Below, piece by piece: positions 34,053 through 43,439 of a DNA stretch of 64,000 bases (the stretch's first letter is position 1; each line of letters starts with the position of its first letter). Source of the stretch: Gymnopilus junonius (Eukaryota > Basidiomycota > Agaricomycetes > Agaricales > Galerinaceae); assembly GCA_015501075.1 (NCBI GenBank), contig JADNYJ010000058.1:1-64000 (forward strand), read 5' to 3'. Under the pieces are notes generated by a model. That model did no database searches, was not told the DNA's origin, and worked only from the letters and a program-made list of their open reading frames with translations. Position numbers and translations under genes: made by a program.

Positions 34053-35321
34053 ATGGCTTTCAACGGCACCGCCCCCAACGCGCTCACTGAGCTGTACCCT
34101 GGCACGGATTTCTCTTCTCTCAACTGGTTCGAGCAACAGTGGGTTGCATGGTACATCTGGATTGGAAACCCTGTTATTGCAACGGGTTTAGCCAGCTTCT
34201 TATTGCATGAAGTATGTCGATTATCTGAGTCGTCTTGTCACGGGGGCCGTTTGCACCCCTACGCGACATTGCTATAATGTGGTTCTTATACTTTTCTGCA
34301 GATTGTCTATTTTGGCAGAAGCGTGCCATGGATTATCATCGATGCCACGCCTTACTTCCGTCGGTGGAAACTGCAGCCCAATAAAATCCCTTCAGCAGCG
34401 GAACAGTGGTCGTGCACCAAACAGGTTCTATTCTCACACTTCACGATCGAATTGCCCCTGGTAAGTTGCCTCCTCTTCAGTTGGTCAAGTTTGAGTAACT
34501 AACTTTCGCCTATCAGATCTGGCTTTTCCACCCGACTGCTGAGGCTCTTGGCATGAAAACATATCACGTCCCCTTCCCCTCACTGCAGACAATGGCCCCT
34601 CAAGTCTTCCTCTTCTTCTGTTTCGAGGATTTCTTCCACTTCGTCGGTATGTAACCTCGTCCCTTTACATGAAAGGCTCTTTGATAACCTCTCTCAATGT
34701 TTGTTTTTCTTTCCAGCACACCAAGCCCTCCATACCGGTGTTCTCTACAAGCATATCCACAAGATTCACCACAAATATTCTGCTCCCTTCGGTTTGGCCG
34801 CCGAATACGCCCACCCAGCCGAAGTATTCATCCTCGGAGCTGGCACCATCCTCGGCCCTCTCATCTACTGCTTCTTTACGCAAAACCTCCACATCGTCAC
34901 CGTCTACATCTGGATCGTACTGAGACTCTTCCAGGCTATCGATTCGCACAGTGGATATGGTGTGTTTGATTTCACACTTTCACTTCACTGAATATATCTC
35001 ACTTATACTTTTCATATAGATTTCCCATGGTCGCTACACAACATTGTCCCTTTCTGGTCCGGCGCCGAGCACCACGATTTCCACCACATGGCCTTCACCA
35101 ACAACTTCTCTACCTCCTTCCGCTGGTGGGATAGGATCTTTGGCACAGACGACAAGTACCGTGCTTACCGTGCTAAAGTCAAGGCCATGAAGAGCATCTC
35201 CAAGGGTGAGCGCGAGGCATTAGAGAAGAAGTTAATGGCGGAGGTCGAGGCGGAAGGTATCAAAGCAGAAGCTGAGGCTGAGGCTCGTGGTGTCATTGGT
35301 GGAAAGAAGAAGACGCAATAG
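34053..35321 (+). CDS. ERG25: C-4 methylsterol oxidase
   Basis: Five exons, 34053-34211, 34302-34460, 34517-34646, 34717-34959 and 35020-35321, give 330 residues. Sequence order matches fungal Erg25: [52 protein letters not shown], the di-iron histidine clusters [33 protein letters not shown] and [20 protein letters not shown], and [14 protein letters not shown]. It oxidises the 4-methyl groups of 4,4-dimethylzymosterol in the ER membrane during ergosterol synthesis, with NAD(P)H and cytochrome b5. Hydrophobic segments flank the His boxes. The last 60 residues form a charged Glu/Lys/Ala helix with a KKKTQ end, which may serve as an ER-retention type signal (inference). Confidence 0.95.
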
Positions 35322-35994
35322 TTGGAGATGGGAGAGTGTTATATATTTAGGATTATGCATATTCTTAACGGTTCTGCATGCATGGAACACTATACCAAGT
35401 ACTTGAACACCTCGCTCCTAATCATAATTCGCTGATCATCCTGATTTTGCATAGTGAGCCTCACATCAACCGTATATTCATTCACTAGCTATAGGAATTT
35501 AGGTCTGTTAGTAATCGTAGGTCCCTCACATGGCTGGTCGTTGAGGCTGCACATCATTCTAACATTATTACGTTTAATACACAATGGACACCTGCAATTG
35601 TGCTTCGAAAATTTCGACTGCAGTTCACGCAGTTGTTAACTTGTTGTATCAGCATAAGCTGGAGGGGAACCGGCAGATGAACGAACGTCCATTTGCCAGG
35701 GGTCGTTGGTCGATCTGAAGCCTGAGCCATTCTTCCTTTGTTCGTTCTTGGAGAGCGGGTCTTGCTCATACTCGTATAGACCGACGGTATTTTCATCCAA
35801 CATTTGCCAAATCTACTTATGGTATCATTTCGGTGCACATAATTTCTGAGGAAGCTAGCAACATCTTATTTGCCATGTTAGATCCAGCCTGCGCAAGCAT
35901 AATAACTGCCAGTGAATGAAATAAGGTCAAGAGCAAATACCAACATCGTCGAGTCACATTGTGCATTCCACGTGTCCAGAGGAATGACATGATA
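35322..35994. other. Intergenic between convergent genes
   Basis: 3' flank shared by ERG25 and the minus-strand Crinkler-like gene. No coding signal. Confidence 0.4.
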
Positions 35995-37389
35995 CTATGG
36001 CCATCCCTTAGAATGTGAAACGAGTGAGTCAATCTGGTAAAAGTATATGTTAGATATGATTGCTAGACGTTGGTAGGTAGAACGTACTGCCAAAGGAATC
36101 TTTAAGCAGTAGACGTCTCCGCGATGTTTGTGCAGTTGATCGTTCTGCCTCCAACCTGCCGGGAAGTTCTGCTCGCCCATGTCCCTGTCTGCTGGAACAA
36201 CCAGAATGTAGCGTACTTGCACCGTATACTGACCAGGATACTCTTCCTGAAGTTGGAGTTTCCAGTGCTTGATGATCGTTCTGATTTTCTGATAACCCAG
36301 TGGCGAACCTCCATCCGACTTGGCGATCGTTACTTGCAAGATCCAGAGCACAGCTAGCTTTTTCGATTCCTGGACTTCGACTGTGATGGCATCCATCAAT
36401 GGAAAATTATTCCCACTCGGTAAGTAATACACGTTTTTGACCAGCTTTTGGTCAGGCCCGGCGAGATCATAGTATCTGACGGCTTCCCGCTTGCCATCGC
36501 TAAAAAGACTAGGAGCATATTCAGGAGGATCGCAGAGGGTGAACCGCGGTGCATTGCCGCCGTCGGAATTCATCTTGATGAGAGGCCAAAAACCTATCGC
36601 AGGAAACTGTCCATCACATATATGACGGTGTGCCAATGGTTCAAAGAATCTTCCTGCCATTATGCCTCCATCGGGGACGTTTCGTAGGAAGCCAATCGCC
36701 TTGGTGATGACGATTTTTTGTGCTTCATCCAATTGCTTAATGACGGTCTTTGCGATCCATTCAGATTTGAAGCCCCATTTCCACCCAACGCTCGTGGCGA
36801 GCTGCTCTTCAAGCGCTACATTCTTAATAACAACGGGTCCGGGGTAGACGCCAATGACTCTGCTGCGAGTTAGTTCGTCAACATTTAACACGCTAACATG
36901 ACGCGCCAATGAATTTATGATGGCCGTCAATTCTTCGTATGTGGTCCGACAAGCATAGTTATGACCTTCGATGGTATGCTGGTACTCGAACATGCCTTCG
37001 AATACATCGCGAGCGGCGAATCCTAGCTGAGCGGTTATTACGTCCAGGAGATGTTCGAGTGCACCCTCCCAAGAACTTATCACGCCATCTTCTCTAGCTT
37101 CTTCGATAATGGCAGGGATGCCTGGATGTCCATAAAGTGGATGCGGAATCCTTGGTTCATCGAAAGTCGCTTGGAGAGCACGTATGAAAGAACTAAACTT
37201 CTTCTGATGTTTCAAACTGTATCCTATACATTTAGACATCGAAAGATGTATTGTAAGATTTATTGCACGTACGCTGTTCGAAGCTCCTCTCGGCTCCACG
37301 GTGGCAATCCTGCTACCAGAGGAATTTGTTGTTTCTTCCACATACGATATCGAACTGGATTGGGCGAAGCTGTCTGGACCGGGAAGCAC
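35995..37389 (-). CDS. Crinkler-like (CRN/REase-type) hypothetical protein
   Basis: A continuous minus-strand frame of 464 codons. The middle part has VPDGGIMAGRFFEPLAHRHI and the C-terminal part NVYYLPSGNNFPLMDAITVE, LWILQVTIAKSDGGSPLGY and AGWRQNDQLHKHRGDVYCLK. The pattern FP-x-D ... E ... L-x-Q-x-T resembles the restriction-endonuclease-fold domain of Crinkler-type proteins, which are expanded in mushrooms; this is family recollection, not a search. Catalysis and target are unproven. An in-frame 54-nt GT-AG intron (36087-36034, branch-like TCTAAC) probably removes residues near the end, giving PLA|IDSLVSHSKGWP. The 5' end is uncertain: the Met at 37389 may not be the true start. Confidence 0.55.
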   Translation of the reverse strand: MLPGPDSFAQSSSISYVEETTNSSGSRIATVEPRGASNSVRAINLTIHLSMSKCIGYSLKHQKKFSSFIRALQATFDEPRIPHPLYGHPGIPAIIEEAREDGVISSWEGALEHLLDVITAQLGFAARDVFEGMFEYQHTIEGHNYACRTTYEELTAIINSLARHVSVLNVDELTRSRVIGVYPGPVVIKNVALEEQLATSVGWKWGFKSEWIAKTVIKQLDEAQKIVITKAIGFLRNVPDGGIMAGRFFEPLAHRHICDGQFPAIGFWPLIKMNSDGGNAPRFTLCDPPEYAPSLFSDGKREAVRYYDLAGPDQKLVKNVYYLPSGNNFPLMDAITVEVQESKKLAVLWILQVTIAKSDGGSPLGYQKIRTIIKHWKLQLQEEYPGQYTVQVRYILVVPADRDMGEQNFPAGWRQNDQLHKHRGDVYCLKIPLAVRSTYQRLAIISNIYFYQIDSLVSHSKGWP

Positions 37390-37718
37390 CTACCTCTACA
37401 GGGGGATCCGGCGTTTCGAAAACTCTGGGGGCGTGCAAAGATTGCAGGATGTGAGGTGGCACATCTTCGGCGGTCATCGTGGTACGCTGTCAAGCAGTCC
37501 GTGGGCACCCCCTTTTGCAAATTAGAAATTAGATGGGTACATACTGATCTATTCTTATCTTGGTGGGTCATGTATCTAAGGGCATGGCATCACAATAATT
37601 TATTCAATTGAATGATGTAGTTTGTGCTGGTTCAGCTCTCCTGGCAGAATCTGATGACCATTGATTCCAACCCGCCAGGACTCAGGACCGCACACTCCTA
37701 CTTCCGCATCGACCAAGG
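37390..37718. other. Intergenic
   Basis: Separates the Crinkler-like gene from the F-box gene, both on the minus strand. It may include an upstream exon of the former; no clean splice found. Confidence 0.35.
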
Positions 37719-39521
37719 TCAATCTGCATTCGGATCGTCCAGAAAGTCAAGGTGCATTCCCTCCTGCATAAGGCTCAACACAACTTTGGCATCTCCCCTG
37801 TCGAACTTGATCTTCTTGGTCGTGGTGACGATGACAGAACGCAGTTGGACTCTTCTAAGTGGCATTAACATCTCAGATCTAATTCGAGGCGACAGCCTTT
37901 TGCCCTGTGGGCTTTCCGAGAGTACGTCAGAAGCAGAAGAGGTGTCGGCCGAAAACGATGGCATCGATGCTGAATCGTCAATCTGGGCAGAAGGTCCCGG
38001 CAGCTCGCTTGTTGTCTGCACGTCTTCCAGATCTGAAATTCCCAAACGCCATCGACTGACAAGAAACTCCACGAAATCGTGGGATGTGAACCCTGTTGCG
38101 CCTTGATATTCCAACTTTTCAAGCAAAGGAACTAGACACATCTCTTGTCGAGAAAGTCCGGGCTGGTTATCCCCCTGGCCATCGAATTCACGTGGAGGCG
38201 TTCCAGTGGCCAATTTACTGGGATTCAACAGATTTAATAATGTCTGCGTCACCTTTCCGCCTGACTCTGTTGTAGGATTGATCAGCATGAGAACCTTCAA
38301 CATAGGTACCTCCCTGAGCAAGCTTATCAACTTATCCTCAGATGGCATGTCGCCAACAAGGTGGACCCTCTGCAGCTTACACCCGGAACGTTGAATCAGC
38401 GGGATGATAGGCTGCAGAAGCGAACCCTCATCCGAGAGTGAAAGCACTAATTCTTTAAGACTAGGAAGCGTCATAGCTTCCAATAACGCGTCAAGGTTGC
38501 GCGAATCTTCCAGGAGGAGCTCGAGCGATTCTAGAATATCGTGCCGCACGGGAAGGGCGAAGAATGGCTGCGCAGCGCCATACACCTGTTCGAACTGGCA
38601 TGTTCGGAGGTCCGTACACAGATGAAGAGCATCTAAACAATCTTGTAGCCCGAAATACTCCTCATGGAGGCACTGCAGCTGCGACCGTGGTAGAACGACG
38701 TTGGCAATTGAATAACCTACGAGCCTGACCTCTCTTAGCTGGGGCGCCAGGGAAAATGCACTGACGCGAGCTATAGATGGACTGCCCTCAGCTATGCGTA
38801 GTGTCGCTTTCGTAAGCATTGGCAATTTGTGCTTTATGCGCGAAAGGGTATGGTTCCATGAGCTGGGTAAGAAAAAATCGATGGTATGCCATTGATGCGA
38901 GTGGGCTGCGAGAACTTCGATAATGGAGCGCGGCGTAACATCAATTCCCCAGTCGTCGTCGTCTTCTTCTTGCTCGCTATTGTCATCTTCCACAATCCTG
39001 ATTGAAAGTGGTCGTAAGGCAGAACGTATTAGCCATGATCGAAGGAGGGACGCCTGTTCCTCTGCATGTCGATTGTTTATGCGCAGTATGAGAGTGCTCC
39101 AAAGCCGTGAGGCACCTTGGGATACATGTCTCCATTTACTGCATATTGAACCCAAGAAAATTGGGGTCACGGCACCCATTCCTACACTGAGGCCTAGGTT
39201 TTCCCCTCCGATTCTGTAGTTGATGTCGCCATCGCAGACGTCATCGAACTCGCTGTAGATTGGAAGACATGTATATTCGAATATTAACGCCAGGAGTTCG
39301 GTAGGTAGATTAACGGCAGGGGAAAAGGAGTTGCGTCTTCTTTTCAAAAAAGCGCGCTGTAGGACAAGTTTGACGATGCCATCCTCCGTACGCATGATTT
39401 CCTTGTCTATGTAAGCCAATTGTTCACCCTTGGTGGCACTTCCTGGACCGAAAAGGTACGTATTGATGTTAGGTTCCGTGTTGCGTCGCGTCATTCCGTG
39501 ACCTGGACTTCGAGAATTCAT
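37719..39521 (-). CDS. F-box and leucine-rich repeat protein
   Basis: Single-exon frame of 600 codons. The F-box is at residues about 70-145: VNLPTELLALIFEYTCLPIY, then FLGSICSKWRHVSQGASRLW and STLILRI. The rest is a degenerate LRR-like array with repeats such as LEMLELLLED-type and LPSLKELVLSLSDEG, HLVGDMPSEDKLISLLREV and LPLLEKLEYQGA. F-box proteins bind Skp1 in SCF ubiquitin ligases and use the C-terminus to choose substrates. Agaricomycetes carry hundreds of this class, mostly uncharacterised. An N-terminal coiled region (EQLAYIDKEIMRTEDGIVKL) precedes the F-box, as usual for the family. A low-complexity acidic stretch (EQEEDDDDW) lies within the repeats. No frame damage. Confidence 0.88.
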   Translation of the reverse strand: MNSRSPGHGMTRRNTEPNINTYLFGPGSATKGEQLAYIDKEIMRTEDGIVKLVLQRAFLKRRRNSFSPAVNLPTELLALIFEYTCLPIYSEFDDVCDGDINYRIGGENLGLSVGMGAVTPIFLGSICSKWRHVSQGASRLWSTLILRINNRHAEEQASLLRSWLIRSALRPLSIRIVEDDNSEQEEDDDDWGIDVTPRSIIEVLAAHSHQWHTIDFFLPSSWNHTLSRIKHKLPMLTKATLRIAEGSPSIARVSAFSLAPQLREVRLVGYSIANVVLPRSQLQCLHEEYFGLQDCLDALHLCTDLRTCQFEQVYGAAQPFFALPVRHDILESLELLLEDSRNLDALLEAMTLPSLKELVLSLSDEGSLLQPIIPLIQRSGCKLQRVHLVGDMPSEDKLISLLREVPMLKVLMLINPTTESGGKVTQTLLNLLNPSKLATGTPPREFDGQGDNQPGLSRQEMCLVPLLEKLEYQGATGFTSHDFVEFLVSRWRLGISDLEDVQTTSELPGPSAQIDDSASMPSFSADTSSASDVLSESPQGKRLSPRIRSEMLMPLRRVQLRSVIVTTTKKIKFDRGDAKVVLSLMQEGMHLDFLDDPNAD

Positions 39522-41494
39522 CTTGAGTTATAGGGGACTGAGACAATCGAGCGGCTGAATAAATGCCTTTCGTCAAGGAAAATAAGGGGAAAACTTAAGA
39601 AGGGAAAACTTGCATAGTGGACCAACAACCTATGAGTACTTCTAGTGCTTCCTTCTTCTATTTTCCACGTCCACGTCAATGTTATGAATGGACGATGGAT
39701 TAACGATCAGGTAGGCAATGTTCCAACCTAGAGTTGCCACGAGCAAGTGATATCTCACAGAGAGTAAAATAAACTCGTCCTCCGCTTTCCAGGTTGAGTA
39801 TAGTCGAGACCAGTGGAGGTCAGGCGACAGAACAATGACGCAAATTTGCCGTTGATATGTTGTTTACGGAAGATTCTCAGCTTGGTCATTATATTCCGTT
39901 TGTGAACGTCTAATTTTGATGCTCAGAATGTTGCAACTTACCTTCCTTCGCAAACCGCTGGCAGCTTCAACAGAGGTACGTTCTGCAACGATATGCAGCT
40001 CATATATCAAGCATAAAACTTCGGCCATTTGGAAAATATATATCTCCGCGAAGCCCTTGCCCCCTGTTTTAAAGGCGCCGATGGCCAACGAGCTGCAACG
40101 AAATCAAAGTCTGGGTGAGATAGAGAGAAGAATTTCGAATTCCGGCGCTGGACTGACACCGGAACAGCCTGGTACAAAGAAACGCCACATGGCCAAACAA
40201 GTCCATGATCAACCAACCTCTCTACACTCTCATTTTCGTAACTCCTTCTGTCAAAAGGGACCGCCTCTTGCAATGTGACTGTGTGAGAGACCCGGTCGTC
40301 TTTCTTCCGAGTCTGGCGCGTCTTGGAACGCAATGTTTTCTGGGCCTGGATGTCAGAGTGGTGTAGAAGTCAATTTCGCAGATTCTACGGCTCTAATGTC
40401 AGTACGTGGGACTGATGTACTTTGGTTAGTTGCTCTACCTTGCAGACTACTTGCGACCTTCTGACTACAGGGGTGTCGTAAGTTGCGATCGTAGCCTCCG
40501 GATGGCCGTCCTTGAAACTTCTCTGCGAGATTATTGCTCCTTGTTCGTCTACGATGCTGGCGAAAGTCGCCGGTGCTACTTAGTTGCAATCCCTCGCTTA
40601 TCCAAAATGTAAGGCATCTCTTTCACTGGGAGAATGTGTGGCGTTTGTCCATAGCCTTCTCAGTCGTCTCTGCACTTTGTAAAGCTGTCATTCTTACCAT
40701 TTCTATCCCAGGCAAAGACATTCTTCGGAGCTCGGATCTACGCTGAGCGCAGCGAATCCAAGGACTTGTTTTCAGTCATTTTTATCCCTACAATTACGAA
40801 AGATGGCCTTACAGCATTGCTTGTCACACCTTTCATCTGGCTGACCGTACGGGAAGTTGGTCTCTTCAAAGAATTATCTTCTCACACAGCCTTTACGTAT
40901 CTTCACATACTGCACTGTTTTCAATTTCACTGACATCATTTCCTGCCGTGCTCTGGGGTTCAAATAATCTAAGTTGACCTTCGTCCCCAAGGTTTTTCTT
41001 CCTTTGGGTAGAACCCAATCCTCCTTCATCATTACGCGGACCCTATAATATGTAGAGTTTCTGTTCCTTGGCCTCGAGTTTGGGTACTGATATTTTTAAA
41101 CCAGTATATATAGTGGGATGAGTTGGGGTCATTCACCAATATAAGTCACATATTTCCAACTTGTAGATGAACTGGCAGATTATAACTGTCAAGTCAAATT
41201 CCACATATTTGCATACCTGATTCTAGATGACCTTAACATTTTGAAGACCGGAATTAGGACACAGCTCAACTGAGCTTTTTGCCTTCCGTTCTATAATTTT
41301 TAAACTTACCGCTGAAAGGCGTGAAATAGACCGGGAACTGGCCGAACGTGAAAGCAATTCAGTCAAGCTGTGAATTGGGAGACAGTGACTCAACTGACTG
41401 ATGCTAATGTCCAAGCATCTCGTGTGTTTGTAGACGAAGAACGGGGACGGTCATCCATTTGATCCACACTTCACTGCACGACACTGCTAGATTA
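39522..41494. other. Gene-poor stretch
   Basis: Only short, unrecognised open frames (39916-40278 plus and 40007-40333 minus are the longest). No splice chain or repeat was seen until MITE B. Confidence 0.4.
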
Positions 41495-41609
41495 GAGGTT
41501 ATCTGCAAGTTGGATTATTCCTAAGGAATTCCCATATAAGTCGAAGCCCCACCGCCCCAAGCCAATCAGAAGACGCAGAATCCTCTGGTCAAACCTTGCA
41601 GATAACCTC
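41495..41609. mobile_element. MITE B, TA-flanked, ~115 bp
   Basis: Perfect terminal inverted repeat GAGGTTATCTGCAAG/CTTGCAGATAACCTC with TA on both sides (41493-41494, 41610-41611). It shares the GAGGTTAT-TGCAA terminus and the internal AAGCCAATCAGA-type segment with MITE A at 15630-15765, so both belong to one family. No coding capacity. Confidence 0.75.
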
Positions 41610-42006
41610 TATTTAAAATGCATGAAAATTGGCGATCATTCCTGGCCCAAAAATTATTCTTTACTTCCCAGTTGTGGATGCTAAAAATTATCAGCACAAT
41701 TTTGCATTTATGTTCTTTAGTTTGGCAGTTTCGTATTTATTCGCCAAATAAGGATACACATTTTCTAAAACTGGTCCGCTCCACGGTCGCTGAGTTTGAA
41801 GGCTCTTCATCTCCCCTTCGGCAACAAACCAGTGCTTATTGCGGCGTTTTGGTACACAAAGGTTCTTGCCAGCGGCTGAAATTTGACAAGAATGTATGTA
41901 TTTCTTTTCTTTGCAAAGGATCGCTCATTTCTGATCCTTCTCCTTTATTTCAAGACTCCGCCACAATTCTCTAAATGCAAAGAATACAACCTAGGCCACA
42001 ATCCAT

Positions 42007-42015
42007 CATTTGATC
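42007..42015. repeat. 9-bp target-site duplication, left copy
   Basis: CATTTGATC, repeated exactly at 43052-43060 on the other side of the element. Confidence 0.85.
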
Positions 42016-42290
42016 CAGGCTCCTAGAAGCAGCGCTCTCGGCTTCGCTCGCTGATTTCTAGAGGGGAGCGCAGGTCGGGAGAACTCCGTGATGGCATCAG
42101 GGTACAAACAAATAGTTATAAGGTCTCGAGCGAAGCGAGAGAGCGGCTGCCACATTTTGGCACGGACTTCTCGGGCATGCCTTTTGCAGTTTCCATATAT
42201 CATATCATATCATTTTCATCAATGTCATTTTGTAATCACTTAAGCCACTTAGCAGATGCTCAGGTGGCCACTACGTGTTATGATGCTGTC
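42016..42290. repeat. Left terminal inverted repeat
   Basis: Arm of the 1,036-bp element, matching 43051-42775 in reverse complement. It includes the AAGGTCTCGAGCGAAGCGAG segment and the TATCATATCATATCATT stretch. The stop of the internal protein frame falls inside this arm. Confidence 0.88.
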
Positions 42291-42677
42291 GTAGTATTTA
42301 TCCACACGAAAGAGTAATCTGACCAACTCAAAGAGGTCCGGAGCATCACTGTCAAAGTTACGAGCTGTATCTGCAATACTGAATTTTTTGATACGCGCTT
42401 CGGTCATCTTCTTTGCATTGAAGTGGAATCCACTGGCTTTATGGCAGAGTAAGGCTATCTGAGAAGTGTAGATGGTTTGCACATATGAAAGACCCCATTT
42501 CCTGGTACCTAAAGATGTGCTCTGTGATGAGATTAGAATGTTCAAGAGATCCTGAACATTCTCCGATGTCCACTGCATGATGGGATGGTTTTTATATGTT
42601 GGCAGAGTGAGCAATTGACTAAGAAAATCAGCTAATGAGTAGTTGCTGCACTTGAAAGCCTTGAGTATTCTGTCCAT
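42249..42677 (-). pseudogene. N-terminal fragment of a DUF6589-type protein inside the transposon
   Basis: A 142-codon frame, internal to the long-TIR element. It reads FKCSNYSLADFLSQLLTLPT, NVQDLLNILISSQSTSLGTR, then LCHKASGFHFNAKKMTEARI, KKFSIADTARNFDSDAPDLF and ELVRLLFRVDKYYDSI, and runs out into the left TIR. The SGFHFNA ... F-I-D-A ... AP-L-LV-LL pattern is what I recall from the N-terminus of large fungal DUF6589 proteins, repetitive genes often near transposons. The remaining 80-90% of such a protein is absent. This looks like an internal-deletion derivative. Assignment rests on memory of the family. Confidence 0.55.
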
Positions 42678-42774
42678 CTTGATTGCGATCGATTAATTGC
42701 TTCACAAAACTTATATATGAACTGACATTGAATGAATTCTTGCGAGGATGAGGCGATCATCTTATCTTACAGTT

Positions 42775-43051
42775 ATACGACATCATAACGCGTAGTGGTC
42801 ACCTGAGCATCTGCTAAGTGGCTTAAGTGATTACAAAATGACATTGATGAAAATGATATGATATGATATATGGAAACTTGCAAAAGGCATGCCCGAGAAG
42901 TCCGTGCCAAAATGTGGCAGCCGCTCTCTCGCTTCGCTCGAGACCTTATAACTATTTGTTTGTACCCTGATGCCATCACGGAGTTCTCCCGACCTGCGCT
43001 CCCCTCTAGAAATCAGCGAGCGAAGCCGAGAGCGCTGCTTCTAGGAGCCTG
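42775..43051. repeat. Right terminal inverted repeat
   Basis: Reverse complement of the left arm with a few mismatches (for example GGTCACC versus GGTGGCC near 42800). Confidence 0.88.
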
Positions 43052-43060
43052 CATTTGATC
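43052..43060. repeat. 9-bp target-site duplication, right copy
   Basis: CATTTGATC, identical to 42007-42015. Confidence 0.85.
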
Positions 43061-43439
43061 CATTATTCTTCGGTCTCAATGGGTATGTCAAGTTTTAGAC
43101 TTCGAACCCTTCCCGAAAATGTCAAAAATGCCAGTTCATTTAGAGAATTTCAATATGGAGCGAGCCTCCGAGAAAAGTATCGTTCTTCAAGTAATACAGA
43201 TGTGACACTAAAATATTTTAATCCGTCCCCTTCTTCGTTCTCAAGACGGTGCATCCATCGGCTCCTGTGGTTGTGATACTCTTTATTCCAGAAGAGAAAG
43301 CTCTGCTTAAGGCCCTGTGCCACGACGAACTTCTCATCTTCGAAAAGGAGATATAAAAATATTCTCAACCCGCTGAAGTAAAACTTTATATGAAAATTTC
43401 CGGATGGTCCTTGTTTTGTAACACCGTAGGGCAATCGCT

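Larger units (their letters stand above)
42016..43051. mobile_element. 1,036-bp DNA transposon with ~275-bp terminal inverted repeats
   Basis: The element starts CAGGCTCCTAGAAGCAGCGC and ends in its exact inverse complement, GCGCTGCTTCTAGGAGCCTG. It is bounded by the perfect 9-bp duplication CATTTGATC. The inverted arms (42016-42290 and 42775-43051) differ at only a few positions, so the insertion is probably recent. Within each arm are CGAGCGAAGCGAG/CTTCGCTCG palindromic motifs. The middle encodes a truncated protein (42249-42677). Long TIRs with a 9-bp duplication fit Mutator-like elements; CAGG termini also occur in hAT and KDZ/Zisupton-type elements. Non-autonomous, since no complete transposase is present. 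Confidence 0.9.

Noticed and set aside
42016..43051. Long inverted repeat read as a palindromic assembly artefact
   Set aside because: The arms differ at several bases, the spacer is unique, and both ends carry a 9-bp duplication of host sequence, which a chimeric fold-back would not create.
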